Shown here: one piece after another, positions 35,355-43,811 of the stretch | Position numbering within the stretch: the stretch's first letter is position 1 | How the letters are laid out: every line of letters begins with the position of its first letter | Source: WHSV01 sp050694055 | GTDB lineage: Bacteria > Actinomycetota > CADDZG01 > WHSQ01 | Reading direction: 5' to 3' | NCBI GenBank assembly: GCA_050694055.1 | Contig: JBOGWX010000085.1 | Span: forward strand, 1-47,596 | DNA: 47,596 nt | The notes under the pieces: model-generated | The model's database searches: none | What the model saw: only the letters and a program-made list of their open reading frames with translations | Told to the model about the DNA's origin: nothing | Program-made: the position numbers and the translations under genes

Positions 35355-35984
35355 CTACTTCGTTACGGCTGCGTCGCCCTGCATCGAGCCGGCTCCTGCG
35401 AGGAACGGCTCGGCTGCGGCGAGCACCTCCTGCTGGGTCAGAGGCGTCTCGGTGGCGCCCATGTAGACGCCGCCCTCGGGTTCGAGCCCGAGAAGGTTTC
35501 CGACGATCGCCGCATGGCGCGCCTCGACACCGAAGATGCCGGCGGCCGCCTGAAGGATCGCCTTGTCCTTGATAAACCCGGCGGCACCCAGATAGGCCTG
35601 CACTCCGAGGTTCTCGAAGGTGTGGCTCGTCTCCAGATAGCTGTCGCGGTTCGAAAAGGACTGACCGAAGTCGACGCCGGGGGCCTCGACCGGTGTGCCG
35701 CCGAGCTCCATGATCGTGTCGCTGATAGCGGACACGTGCGCGTCCTCGTCGGCGCCGATGGTGTCGAGGTAGGTCGCTTCCTTACCACTGAGCAGACCGG
35801 CGCCGTTGCCCTGACGGTAGAACTCCGCCTCGAGGTACTCGAGCGTCAGAGCGTAGTTGAGCACATCGACGTCGTCCCCGAAGTCGGAGCTCTGGGCGAA
35901 GGCGAAGCGCTGGCCCAGCATCTGCAATCCCACTGCGGCGGGGATGGTCGCCGCCGTCCCTTTGATGAAGTCCCTTCTATCCAT
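35355..35984 (-). CDS. Tat-exported ferritin-like domain protein (second copy)
   Basis: 209 residues. N-terminal MDRRDFIKGTAATIPAAVG is a twin-arginine signal with hydrophobic core, ending near residue 30. The mature part is a ferritin-like four-helix bundle (DVLNYALTLEYLEAEFYRQG, about 40-59; EDAHVSAISDTIMELGG; GVEARHAAIVGNLLG) that keeps Glu and His residues of the E...ExxH type at helical positions. This family (PF13668-like) is common in actinobacteria; some members are thought to bind metals, but no activity is established. It follows a paralog on the same strand after 32 nt. Confidence 0.85.
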   Translation of the reverse strand: MDRRDFIKGTAATIPAAVGLQMLGQRFAFAQSSDFGDDVDVLNYALTLEYLEAEFYRQGNGAGLLSGKEATYLDTIGADEDAHVSAISDTIMELGGTPVEAPGVDFGQSFSNRDSYLETSHTFENLGVQAYLGAAGFIKDKAILQAAAGIFGVEARHAAIVGNLLGLEPEGGVYMGATETPLTQQEVLAAAEPFLAGAGSMQGDAAVTK

Positions 35985-36016
35985 TGAGATTCAACTCCCT
36001 GTTCGCTGTGGCGCGA

Positions 36017-36652
36017 TCAACTTTTGATGAACGGCATGGCGGCCTTCAGGACCTGCTGCATGCTCTTGTTGTCCTCGACCGGAGCCGGGAACGGTTCGCC
36101 GCCGGTGAGGTCTGCCAGAATCGCCGCGTGACGGGACTCGACTCCTGCGATCGCAGCCGCCGCTGCAAGGATGTCGACGTTCTCGATCTTGGTGACCTGG
36201 CCGTGATAAGCATCAACCCCGAGCTCCTCGAAGGTCGCGGCAGTCTCGAGAAACGCTCCTTTGTCCTCGAACGTGCCTCCCGGGTACTTGGTCTTCGGGG
36301 CTTCGACCGGCTCCCCACCAAGATCCGTGATCGTCGCCGAGATCGCTTCGACGTGCGCGGCCTCGTGATCCGCGATCGGCGCGACCAGCGCCTGCTCGCG
36401 ACCCGACAGGACGCCGGCCTCGATGCCGCGCTGATAGAAATCGGCCTCGAGGTACTCGAGCGTCAGGGCGTAGTTGAGGATGTCGAGATCACCGCCACCC
36501 TGCCCCGAGGCGTACCGCCTCTCACCGAGTCCTGCCACGGCCAGCGTCGATCCGACGCCGAATATCGCCGCATACTTCAGGAAGTTGCGCCTGGCGTTTG
36601 TATCCTCGATCTCTATGACGGGCTGCCCGTCGAAGATCCGTCGCTCGGCCAT
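36017..36652 (-). CDS. Tat-exported ferritin-like domain protein (first copy)
   Basis: 211 residues. N-terminal extension MAERRIFDGQPVIEIEDTN precedes the twin-arginine signal NARRNFLKYAAIFGVGSTLA. Mature bundle: DILNYALTLEYLEADFYQRG, HEAAHVEAISATITDLGG and GVESRHAAILADLTGG, aligned almost residue for residue with the neighbouring copy. ATG 36652 follows AGGAGGAG; the longer frame adds six residues without a better ribosome site. The two genes are a tandem duplication that has diverged, mainly outside the helices. Export and pairing suggest a cell-surface metal or oxidant role, which is inference. Confidence 0.85.
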   Translation of the reverse strand: MAERRIFDGQPVIEIEDTNARRNFLKYAAIFGVGSTLAVAGLGERRYASGQGGGDLDILNYALTLEYLEADFYQRGIEAGVLSGREQALVAPIADHEAAHVEAISATITDLGGEPVEAPKTKYPGGTFEDKGAFLETAATFEELGVDAYHGQVTKIENVDILAAAAAIAGVESRHAAILADLTGGEPFPAPVEDNKSMQQVLKAAMPFIKS

Positions 36653-36749
36653 TGCAACTCCTCCTCTCATGTCCTGGGCACCGAAGTGCCCCCGGCTTGC
36701 AGATCCGCCTTTGTCTTGACGGAAACTAGGGGTCTCGAGTCCCCGCTGA

Positions 36750-37424
36750 TTAGCGCTCTGGAGTGGCGCGCGCCTGCACCACGATTCGGTGTGTGCGTTG
36801 TCCCTTCGGCGTGCACGCCAGCATCGTGATAGTGCGCGCGTTCCGGTTCTTCGGCTGCTCGAGAACGAAGTCGACGTACTCGGCCTCGGGCACGACCGTG
36901 CTGTTGTAGACCTCGTAGTCGATCGTCTTGTTCTGCCCGACCGAAGTCTTGACGACGTCGCCTTCGCTCAACAGATCGAGATCCGCAAATGGCGCCGTGA
37001 ACGTGGTCCTGTGTCCGGCAAAGACGGAGTTTCCGGGAGCGCCGGGCAGCGGGGTCCCGGGCCAGAGGCCGGGCCCTCTCTCGACGACCTCGTCGGTGAC
37101 GCCGCTGAAGAACTTCGTGTTGACTCCGATCGAAGGGATCTCGATCGAGCCGAGCGCGATCTTGCCCTCGCCTCGCACCGCGAAGGGCATGGCTTTCCCC
37201 TTGACGTCCGAACGCCTTACGGGAACGTCACTCTCGCCGGCTCCACCGTTGCGCAGATCATCGAGCACACGCAGTACCCGCGGCTCGCTCGAATCCTGCG
37301 GAGGTTCGGAGCCGCTCCGCCCCATTCCTTGCGGTGTGGAGGGTCCGACGTAGGCGTAGGCGATGCCTGCGAGAAGCAGCACCGCGACGCCGCTCGCTAT
37401 CAGAGTGGGACGCTTGAAATCCAT
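36750..37424 (-). CDS. class E-type sortase
   Basis: 224 residues. N-terminal transmembrane anchor (about 7-26), low-complexity linker, then the sortase barrel from about residue 88. Active-site His138 (VFAGHRTTF), Cys204 (TITMLACTPKGQR) and Arg210 or Arg213 (GQRTHRIVV) are all present, so it should be a working transpeptidase anchoring proteins to the cell wall. It lies 97 nt upstream of the ferritin-like genes on the same strand. I saw no LPXTG/LAXTG-like sorting signal in any protein of the window, so its substrates are elsewhere. Confidence 0.88.
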   Translation of the reverse strand: MDFKRPTLIASGVAVLLLAGIAYAYVGPSTPQGMGRSGSEPPQDSSEPRVLRVLDDLRNGGAGESDVPVRRSDVKGKAMPFAVRGEGKIALGSIEIPSIGVNTKFFSGVTDEVVERGPGLWPGTPLPGAPGNSVFAGHRTTFTAPFADLDLLSEGDVVKTSVGQNKTIDYEVYNSTVVPEAEYVDFVLEQPKNRNARTITMLACTPKGQRTHRIVVQARATPER

Positions 37425-37572
37425 ACCTTTTGAGTACGAATCTCACCGCTCGGGCGGATTGTTCTGGACGCCCTGCAGCGCGCCTTTTATGGCATCGCCA
37501 AACCCGTCACTTTTCCCCACGAGTGGGTTTACGGGAAAGGTGACCGGGTAACAGGGCCGTTCCTTGTCGCCG

Positions 37573-38058
37573 TTAGTCGGCTTCGGTCAACAGTTGCGCG
37601 ACGTCGAGGGGCTCGAGCAGAAGCCTCAGGTTGCCGTCGGAGTCGCGCGGCCACTCGTCCTCGGGCCGGTCGTAGTAGAGCTCGATGCCGTTGTGATCGG
37701 GGTCGTGCATATAGATGGAGACGTTTGCTCCGTGATCGCTCGACCCGTCGATGCCCCACCCACCTGCGAGCACGCCCTTCACCGCGTTCGCGAGGTCTTT
37801 GCGGGACGGATAGATGACCGCAAAATGATAGAGACCGGCGGCGTTGACGGGGGCGGGTCCCAGGCCCTTGCTGTGCCACGTGTTCAGCCCCAGATGGTGG
37901 TGGTAGCCGCCGTAGCTCATGAATGCCGCCTCGTCCCCGTAGCGCGCGGTGACCTCCATGCCGAGCACCTCGGAGTAGAAGTGAACCGAACGCTCGATGT
38001 CCGTGACCTTGAGGTGCACGTGTCCAATCCCGATCTCGGGCGCAACCCGAGGTTTCAC
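37573..38058 (-). CDS. VOC-family (glyoxalase/extradiol dioxygenase) protein
   Basis: 161 residues with the two paired beta-alpha-beta-beta-beta modules of the vicinal-oxygen-chelate fold: IGHVHLKVTDIERSVHFYSEVLGMEV (first metal His) and GLYHFAVIYPSRKDLANAV, then DPDHNGIELYYDRPEDEW with the terminal metal Glu. Closest in layout to CatE-like catechol 2,3-dioxygenase relatives; substrate unknown. GTG 38058 follows AGGAGG at good spacing; the longer frame to 38154 has no such site. Confidence 0.85.
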   Translation of the reverse strand: MKPRVAPEIGIGHVHLKVTDIERSVHFYSEVLGMEVTARYGDEAAFMSYGGYHHHLGLNTWHSKGLGPAPVNAAGLYHFAVIYPSRKDLANAVKGVLAGGWGIDGSSDHGANVSIYMHDPDHNGIELYYDRPEDEWPRDSDGNLRLLLEPLDVAQLLTEAD

Positions 38059-38124
38059 GGCGGCCTCCTCTCGCCCAGGTGGAGACACCTTACAAGCGGC
38101 CGGAGCGCGCGCCCCGAGAGGAAA

Positions 38125-38152
38125 GGCCCGGCTCCAGTCCCGGAGCCGGGCC
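38125..38152 (-). terminator. intrinsic terminator of the copper operon
   Basis: 11-bp perfect stem GGCCCGGCTCC / GGAGCCGGGCC with a 6-base loop. On the minus strand it is followed by TTTCCTC, and it lies only 8 nt after the ycnI-like stop codon, marking the end of the seven-gene copper unit. Confidence 0.8.
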
Positions 38153-38159
38153 AACTGAT

Positions 38160-38894
38160 CTATCGCACCGCCCTGCGCGCGCGCAGGTTCGCGGTGATCC
38201 CAAACGCGACGCCGATCGCGCCGAGAATGACGCCGAGCAGTGCAACCGCGTTGCCGGACTCGACGTCCGACGCCTCCTCCGCTGCGATGGTACGAACCTC
38301 CTCCTCGGTCATCGTGCCGCCGGCTCCGTTGGTGGCGGCCGCCTCGTCCGCGTCGGAGTCACCTTCCTCTTCGGCTTCGGTCAGCACGACGTAGGGGGCA
38401 GGCGACTCGAGATCGCCCCACTCCTCTACGGAGTCGGGGATCTCGATCCATTCGTGCGAGCCCTTCGGGCACTCCTGCACGAAGGGGAACCACAGCGGCT
38501 CGCCGGCATCCTCTGCGGGAAGCCTCATGGAGACGCCGAACTCCTGCATGTAGTCGTCGGGAAGCCCGCCGTCCGTAGCTGTCCAGATGATCTCCCTGAC
38601 ACCTTCGGTGATGGTTTCTCCGTGCAACTCGATCGGCTCGTCGAGCTCGCCGATCTTGGTCTCGATGTCCCAGCCCGCCACTACCTGCGGGTGCACCGAG
38701 GTGACGGTCCCGGGAAGCTGAAGCGAGACCTCGGTAGTCGGCGCACCGTCGCAGCCGTGGCCGACGCGAAAGTTGGTCTTGAAGAAGCTGTCGGATGGGG
38801 CTTCGCTGGGATTCGCCGTCACGTGCGCCGACGCGGGCCCGGCGATGGCAAGAGCCATCAGGGTGGCGGCGGCAACGACGATGATTCTCCTCAT
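38160..38894 (-). CDS. YcnI/DUF1775-family copper-associated membrane protein
   Basis: 244 residues. Signal peptide (about 1-23) ends in PASAHVTANPSEA, placing His at the mature N-terminus as in YcnI, where that His helps bind Cu(II). The DUF1775 domain (about 24-170) has TNFRVGHGCDGAPTTEVSLQLP and WFPFVQECPKGS. A C-terminal transmembrane helix (about 215-235) then anchors it with a short basic tail. ATG 38894 follows AGGAGGT; the longer frame is a shadow. Last gene of the copper operon. Confidence 0.88.
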   Translation of the reverse strand: MRRIIVVAAATLMALAIAGPASAHVTANPSEAPSDSFFKTNFRVGHGCDGAPTTEVSLQLPGTVTSVHPQVVAGWDIETKIGELDEPIELHGETITEGVREIIWTATDGGLPDDYMQEFGVSMRLPAEDAGEPLWFPFVQECPKGSHEWIEIPDSVEEWGDLESPAPYVVLTEAEEEGDSDADEAAATNGAGGTMTEEEVRTIAAEEASDVESGNAVALLGVILGAIGVAFGITANLRARRAVR

Positions 38895-38934
38895 CGTGTC
38901 TACCTCCTGTTGGTGGTGGATTGACGTCTGAACC

Positions 38935-39504
38935 TCAGGACGTCGCGGGAGGTGCACGGAGCAGAGCGCCGCCGTAGCGAAGCTCCGAAGAGGTCCGCGA
39001 AGGCGTTCTCGCGATGAGGGACGCGGCCCCAACCGGCGGAGGCGCGACGAGGGCGCTCGACCCTGCCGGGGTGCCCAGACAGCGGGTGAGAACCACGAGC
39101 AACAGGGCGATGGCGAATGCGATCGCCACCTGCACCGCAAGGCCGACCAGGACGACCGGTTCCCGCACGACCAGAAGCGGCCCCCCCACGCTTGCGCGCT
39201 CGACCGTCTCCATGGCGAGAAACGCGCCGGCCTGCAGGGTCACCGCCCGCCGCGCCACGGCCATGAAGCGCGCCGTCCGACCGCTGCCCGATAAGAGCGC
39301 GCCGGCGATTCCCGCGACGGCCAGGCCCATCGCCACTGGAGTGACCACTCCCCAATAGCCATGCCCGGTATCGAGCAACAGGGATGCGTGGTGATGGGCG
39401 TCCGAGGCCACCACCCAGTACGCGATCGAGTGCGCGGCCAGCGTGCCCGCGCAGGCGAGCAACGCCAAGTAGATGCGCTCGCGTGCCCCGACTCTGGCTC
39501 TCAC
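38935..39504 (-). CDS. polytopic membrane protein, copper operon (paralog A)
   Basis: 189 residues, about four transmembrane helices. Key segment LAAHSIAYWVVASDAHHHASLLLDTGHGYWGVV is His-rich in a loop and aligns with the protein encoded at 43812-44393 (GAHALAYRWAYADD... EASGHGYWDLAV), so the two are paralogs flanking the cluster. Both end in a similar RAPP tail. GTG 39504 overlaps the copC-copD fusion stop as GTGA, which decides the start. Function unknown; a metal-handling role is suggested by the histidines and the company it keeps. Confidence 0.8.
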   Translation of the reverse strand: MRARVGARERIYLALLACAGTLAAHSIAYWVVASDAHHHASLLLDTGHGYWGVVTPVAMGLAVAGIAGALLSGSGRTARFMAVARRAVTLQAGAFLAMETVERASVGGPLLVVREPVVLVGLAVQVAIAFAIALLLVVLTRCLGTPAGSSALVAPPPVGAASLIARTPSRTSSELRYGGALLRAPPATS

Positions 39505-41333
39505 CTTTGGAGGTCCACGGTCGTGGAGGCATCGACCTGCGTGAACTTGTCGACCCGACCCTTGATGGTGATCGTCCACTCACCCGGGATGGAAAGCTGG
39601 CTCCCCTCGATGACGTAGTGCCCCGGGCTCAGCTTCTTGCCCTTGGCGATGAGGGGCCCGACCTCCTCCGCCGGAAGCGCGAACTCCACGGACATCGCAC
39701 GGACCCCGAACGGCGAACCGTCGTCGTTGGTCGCCGTCAGGTGCAGGGTGTTGTCGCCCACTCGGGTGGGATCGATCAGCACCTCCAACCGTGCTTCGCC
39801 GAACTCGACCGTGGTCTCGTAGGGACCGGATTCACCGCCGGGCGCGCCGGCTTCGGACGAGGGCGACAGACCGACGAGAAGCGCCGTCAGGGCGACCACG
39901 ATCGCACCGAACACGACCTCGACGGTGATCAAGCGGCGAACCCGGGACAGTCCACCGACGTCGGGGTTCGCCTCGAGCCGAGGCCTTACGATGCGCCGGT
40001 TGACGGCACCCAGAGCCACGAGAGGGAAGAACACGCCGACCTTGGTCAGCAGCACTCGGCCGTACGAGCCCTCCCAGAGAGCACTGAGGGATTGAATCTC
40101 CAACCACGACCTGATGAGCCCGGTCACGACGATCACGGCCACGGACCAGAAGGCCACCGAAGAGAACCGGCGCACGACCGGCGTGAGAATCGCGGAGCGG
40201 CCGGCTTCATCGAGTGAGCGCGTCGCCGGATAGGCGACGGTGAGCAATGCCACCAGGCCCCCGAGCCACGCCGCCACCCCGGCCATATGGGCGATGTCGG
40301 CGGGGACGTTGAGCGCAACCGGAGGAGTGGCGCCCGCGTGCCCTGTGAGGCCGGGGGTCGCGAGCAGCGCCAGCAGCAGCACCGCCACGGCGCCGAGTAG
40401 CCAGAGGGGAAGAGGAAGAGTGGCGGCCGCCGCGCCCACACTCGGCGAGGAGGCGCGGGCGGTCAAGGGAAGCGACGATCTCAGGGACGAGCGACGTACG
40501 GCGAGCCAGAAGCCGGCTCCCGTGAGCAGCAGGCCCAGCTTGACCAGCGACACGATTCCGAAGCGCGTGCCGGCAACGTCTTGCAGCAACCTCAGAGAGA
40601 ACGCGTCGGCAAGCGGCAGGTCGGCGGCCACTGCGCCCTGGAGCACGAACAACGCCACGCCGGCCCCCAGCACAGTCCACCACGTCGTCACGACGAGGAC
40701 CCGCCAGCGCGCGCCGAAAGCTCGTTCGACTGCAACCGGGCGATCGGCAAGCGACCCCGAGGGACGCCTCCAGATCGCGACGAAAAAGAAGACGGCGCCC
40801 GCAAGAGCGAGGAGGCTGCTGAAGTTCGCCCAGCGGGCAACGCCCAGCAACGTTTGCTCGAGGCGATCTCCTCCCCCCTCGCCGGTCAGCAGCTCTTCGC
40901 CGATCCCCTCCGGTTGCGCTCCGGGAGCGCCGAGGTGCCAGACGAACGCACCTTCGATGACGTGGGCGTCGGCAGAGATCACGCGATAGGTCGCGGTGTA
41001 GGTCCCCTCCGCCAGGTCGTCGCGGAGTCCGACCGCAATCGATGAGCGATCGCCCTCCACGTAGTCCGAGTCATCGTCGTCCACGCGCGCGCCGTTGGTG
41101 TCGAAAACGCGCAACGCTCCGAAGTTGATCTCGACCGGTTCGTTGAAGCTTGCGACCACGCGCTCGGGCTGTTCCCCGGCGACCTCGTCGAATCCCGGAG
41201 AGGTTTCCTGCAAGACCGCATGCGCTTGCGCGGAGCCGGCCGTTGCCGCGACGCCCAACAACACGAGCAGCGCCAGGCAGGCCACGCGGCGCCTTGACTG
41301 CGTCGAGGCGAGCGGGAGCGGGAACATGGACAT
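39501..41333 (-). CDS. CopC-CopD fusion with C-terminal YtkA-like domain
   Basis: 610 residues. Signal peptide (about 12-37, ending SAQAHAVLQETSPG), then a CopC domain (about 37-135) with the mature N-terminal His (AHAVL) and SADAHVIEGAFVWHLG, the usual Cu(II)-site residues. Next is a CopD membrane domain (about 160-490, about eight helices, including TGHAGATPPVALNVPADIAH). A C-terminal extracytoplasmic YtkA-like domain (about 505-600, VGDNTLHLTATNDDGSPF) closes the chain. CopC and CopD together are associated with copper uptake or tolerance. The added third domain resembles what is found as separate proteins elsewhere. ATG 41333 and ATG 41327 are both possible starts. Confidence 0.88.
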   Translation of the reverse strand: MSMFPLPLASTQSRRRVACLALLVLLGVAATAGSAQAHAVLQETSPGFDEVAGEQPERVVASFNEPVEINFGALRVFDTNGARVDDDDSDYVEGDRSSIAVGLRDDLAEGTYTATYRVISADAHVIEGAFVWHLGAPGAQPEGIGEELLTGEGGGDRLEQTLLGVARWANFSSLLALAGAVFFFVAIWRRPSGSLADRPVAVERAFGARWRVLVVTTWWTVLGAGVALFVLQGAVAADLPLADAFSLRLLQDVAGTRFGIVSLVKLGLLLTGAGFWLAVRRSSLRSSLPLTARASSPSVGAAAATLPLPLWLLGAVAVLLLALLATPGLTGHAGATPPVALNVPADIAHMAGVAAWLGGLVALLTVAYPATRSLDEAGRSAILTPVVRRFSSVAFWSVAVIVVTGLIRSWLEIQSLSALWEGSYGRVLLTKVGVFFPLVALGAVNRRIVRPRLEANPDVGGLSRVRRLITVEVVFGAIVVALTALLVGLSPSSEAGAPGGESGPYETTVEFGEARLEVLIDPTRVGDNTLHLTATNDDGSPFGVRAMSVEFALPAEEVGPLIAKGKKLSPGHYVIEGSQLSIPGEWTITIKGRVDKFTQVDASTTVDLQR

Positions 41334-41340
41334 GGACGCC

Positions 41341-41835
41341 CTACTCGGCCTTCAACTCGATCTCGTCGATGATCATCGGATCGAAGGACGCGTGATTGGG
41401 TTGCGCGGCCTCGACCCCCACCGTGTAGGTGCCCGGCTCGAGCTCGAGTACGAGGACTTCGGAGGTCTGCATCGACTGAAGTTCGCCGTCGACGTAAATG
41501 TGCATGTCGCCCAACTCACGGGGTGGCAGCTCACCGGGGTCGATCTGGTAGGTGATCTCGACCAGCTCTCCTGCCGCAACCGTGTCGCCGTCCGCAGGAG
41601 AGAGGATCTCGATGCTCGCCCCGTCCGGTGTCGCGCCCCCCTCGGTCTGTTGATCGCCCCCCACGGCGAAGGCGATCACGCCGGCTCCGATTCCGAGCGT
41701 GATCAAGACGATGCTCACGACGGAGTTCACGGCCTTCTGAAAGAAGAAGATGATGCCGAGAACGGCCATGGCCGCGGCGATCAGCATCAGCTCGAGGTCC
41801 GGCCCCCCCGCTCCCAACGTGTGGGCCAACAACAT
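41341..41835 (-). CDS. membrane protein with external beta domain, copper operon (unknown)
   Basis: 164 residues: two transmembrane helices (about 14-33 and 36-58) with an intervening FFFQKAV turn, then an external domain of beta character (ASIEILSPADGDTVAAGELV, DMHIYVDGELQSM, LELEPGTYTVGVEAAQPNHA) reminiscent of DUF4399/Ig-like modules that bind to or shield copper proteins. It lacks cysteines. Start ATG 41835 follows AAGGAG at good spacing; a TTG start at 41850 is less likely. It ends 7 nt before the copC-copD fusion. No function assigned. Confidence 0.75.
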   Translation of the reverse strand: MLLAHTLGAGGPDLELMLIAAAMAVLGIIFFFQKAVNSVVSIVLITLGIGAGVIAFAVGGDQQTEGGATPDGASIEILSPADGDTVAAGELVEITYQIDPGELPPRELGDMHIYVDGELQSMQTSEVLVLELEPGTYTVGVEAAQPNHASFDPMIIDEIELKAE

Positions 41836-41869
41836 CTCCTGCTCCTTCAACTCTCTAAGAACCTCCCGA

Positions 41870-43189
41870 TCAGGTGACCAAGGGCTGCGACAGCAGCCAC
41901 AGGGTGGTAATGGTGAACACCGACATCAGCGCGGTGAGCGCGTACTGGCTCCTGACGGCGGCCCGGTGTGAGCGGCCCAGACGCACGGCATTACGGTGTG
42001 CCGCCAGCACTCCGAGGATATGTCCACCGACGATGATGACGATCTCGAGAATCCACACGAGCGCCGGTGAGGGGAAGAAGCCTTGCAACGCATCTGCGGT
42101 TCCGAACAGGTTCCATCCCAGGTCGAAGGGATCGGACAGCCCGCGCAGGATGAGCGGCCAGCCGGTCAGGGCGAGCGGTGCATTGTGCGCGAGCACGTAG
42201 GCGACTCCGATCGGAATGAGCGACCAGCCAAAGCGACGCCCCATCTCGTCGAATTCGACGTGCGCGCCGATGAACCTGCGCGACGCCCATACGGTCGTCA
42301 GGAAGGGCAACAGGAAGACCAGTGAAAAGAGCAGCAGCGCGACCGAGTCGACCAGGAGGTCGCTGGCGGCCCCGAGTCCCACTGCATTACGAAAGTCCGT
42401 CCACCCAACGGTCTCCCGCACGTTGTCCAAGGTCGTGGAGGCCAGCAGCACGAAGAGGGCCGCGTAGAGCCCCCGGGGCATCGGCCGCTCCTCATCGAGC
42501 CCCCTTATCCAGCCGCGGTAATAGAGCCCGTCGCTGCGGAGCTCGAGCGGGGCGACTCTCTCGGCGAAACCGAACAGGATCGCCAGCGGATCCACCGTGT
42601 TCCACACGTGGCCCAAAGAGGCCCTCAGCCCCAGTACGAACAGCGTGTAGGCGAGCAGCGCCGCGATGATCCAGAAGGAATCGAATCCCACCCCGGAGAC
42701 GAGCTCGAACCAGAACAGCAGGTAGATCGCCAGTGGCGCGATCCACCACCTCGATTCCACTCGTTGTTGCAGGCGCTGGTTCGGTTGTGCTTCTTCCGTC
42801 CGGTAGAAGCGTTCGAGGGTCGCCCACGGATCGATGCGCTCCCAGCTTCCCGCCATCGCCGCTCCGAGCGCGACCGTCCCCACGACCAAACCAACCCAGA
42901 AAAGCAGCGAGGCCAGACCGATACCCTGATCTGCGCCGAACGCACCCGAGGAGAGCGTGAGCAGCAGAAAGAAGACTCCGGCGAAGGTGAGCACGCGCGC
43001 GACCACGAGCGAGACGGTGGCCCCGGCGACCTTCTTCTCCGGGCGCAGCGAAGCCGCGTCCCCGACGAGGGCGCGCAGCAAGAACGACGCCGCGACGGTT
43101 GCCGCCGCGCCGAGCAGGTAGAGCCACAACGGCAGTGGTGCTTCGTACACCCGGCCCACTCCGTGGGCCAGGACCATCCCTTCGGCCAC
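41870..43189 (-). CDS. large polytopic membrane protein, copper operon (unknown)
   Basis: 439 residues, about eleven to twelve hydrophobic helices; long cytoplasmic-type loop around RFYRTEEAQPNQRLQQRVESR. Repeated WxxxDP motifs (ERIDPWATLERF, WNTVDPLAILFGFAERVAP) look like an internal duplication. Starts directly at the copC stop (stop and GTG share one base); ATG 43177 is an alternative. Similar proteins accompany copC/copD in actinobacteria, but I cannot name the family. It could be a transporter or an assembly factor. Confidence 0.75.
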   Translation of the reverse strand: MAEGMVLAHGVGRVYEAPLPLWLYLLGAAATVAASFLLRALVGDAASLRPEKKVAGATVSLVVARVLTFAGVFFLLLTLSSGAFGADQGIGLASLLFWVGLVVGTVALGAAMAGSWERIDPWATLERFYRTEEAQPNQRLQQRVESRWWIAPLAIYLLFWFELVSGVGFDSFWIIAALLAYTLFVLGLRASLGHVWNTVDPLAILFGFAERVAPLELRSDGLYYRGWIRGLDEERPMPRGLYAALFVLLASTTLDNVRETVGWTDFRNAVGLGAASDLLVDSVALLLFSLVFLLPFLTTVWASRRFIGAHVEFDEMGRRFGWSLIPIGVAYVLAHNAPLALTGWPLILRGLSDPFDLGWNLFGTADALQGFFPSPALVWILEIVIIVGGHILGVLAAHRNAVRLGRSHRAAVRSQYALTALMSVFTITTLWLLSQPLVT

Positions 43190-43764
43190 TAACCCGTGGT
43201 CTTCGCCCGGACGACCGCCGCCAGAGCCAGCAACGCGACGCCGCCGAGCACCACGGGCATCACGGGGAAGCTGCCGTCGTCGCTGCTCGACGCGGCACTC
43301 GTGCCGCCGGTGTCCGAGTCGTCTTCCTCGGCCGCCGCGTCCTCGTCGGTCTCCTCGGGTTCCTCCGAGGGCTCCGCGGTCGGTTCGTCGTCCTCGGCGT
43401 CGCAGTCGGCCGTGCCCTGTACGTGGAAGGTCCAGTCATCTTGAGTGGGATGACCGTCCACCGCCGAAACCACCCGGTAGGCGGCCTTCCACTTCCCCGG
43501 CTGGGCTTCGCCGACGGACGCCTGCAGCGTGTCGTCGTCTACCGACACCTCTCCGGTCACGTCCCTGCCGCAGCCGTCGGTAATGCTCAACTGCGACTGC
43601 GGCACCGGCGCCTCGGAAAGCGTCACCGAGACGATCTTCGGCATCGCCACGCGCGCGTTCTTCTTTGGACTTGTCTTGATCTTGTCGCCGTGAGCCAGGG
43701 CCGTCCCTGCACCGAGGCACAGGGCGACGGCCACAACCACGACGGACCACACAGCTCTTTTCAT
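43189..43764 (-). CDS. copC: CopC-domain copper-binding exported protein
   Basis: 191 residues. Signal peptide (about 1-24) ends GTALAHGDKIKTSPK, placing a copper-binding His at the mature N-terminus; the domain (about 25-125) has SAVDGHPTQDDWTFHV with the second site. Then a long acidic linker (EDDEPTAEPSEEPEETDEDA) and a C-terminal transmembrane helix with basic tail, so it is membrane-tethered rather than free in the periplasm-like space. ATG 43764 has GGAGAGGAG 10 nt upstream. Confidence 0.85.
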   Translation of the reverse strand: MKRAVWSVVVVAVALCLGAGTALAHGDKIKTSPKKNARVAMPKIVSVTLSEAPVPQSQLSITDGCGRDVTGEVSVDDDTLQASVGEAQPGKWKAAYRVVSAVDGHPTQDDWTFHVQGTADCDAEDDEPTAEPSEEPEETDEDAAAEEDDSDTGGTSAASSSDDGSFPVMPVVLGGVALLALAAVVRAKTTG

Positions 43765-43811
43765 CTCCAACACACTCTCCTCTCCATGCGGGCGTCGAAG
43801 CCCGCTCGCGA

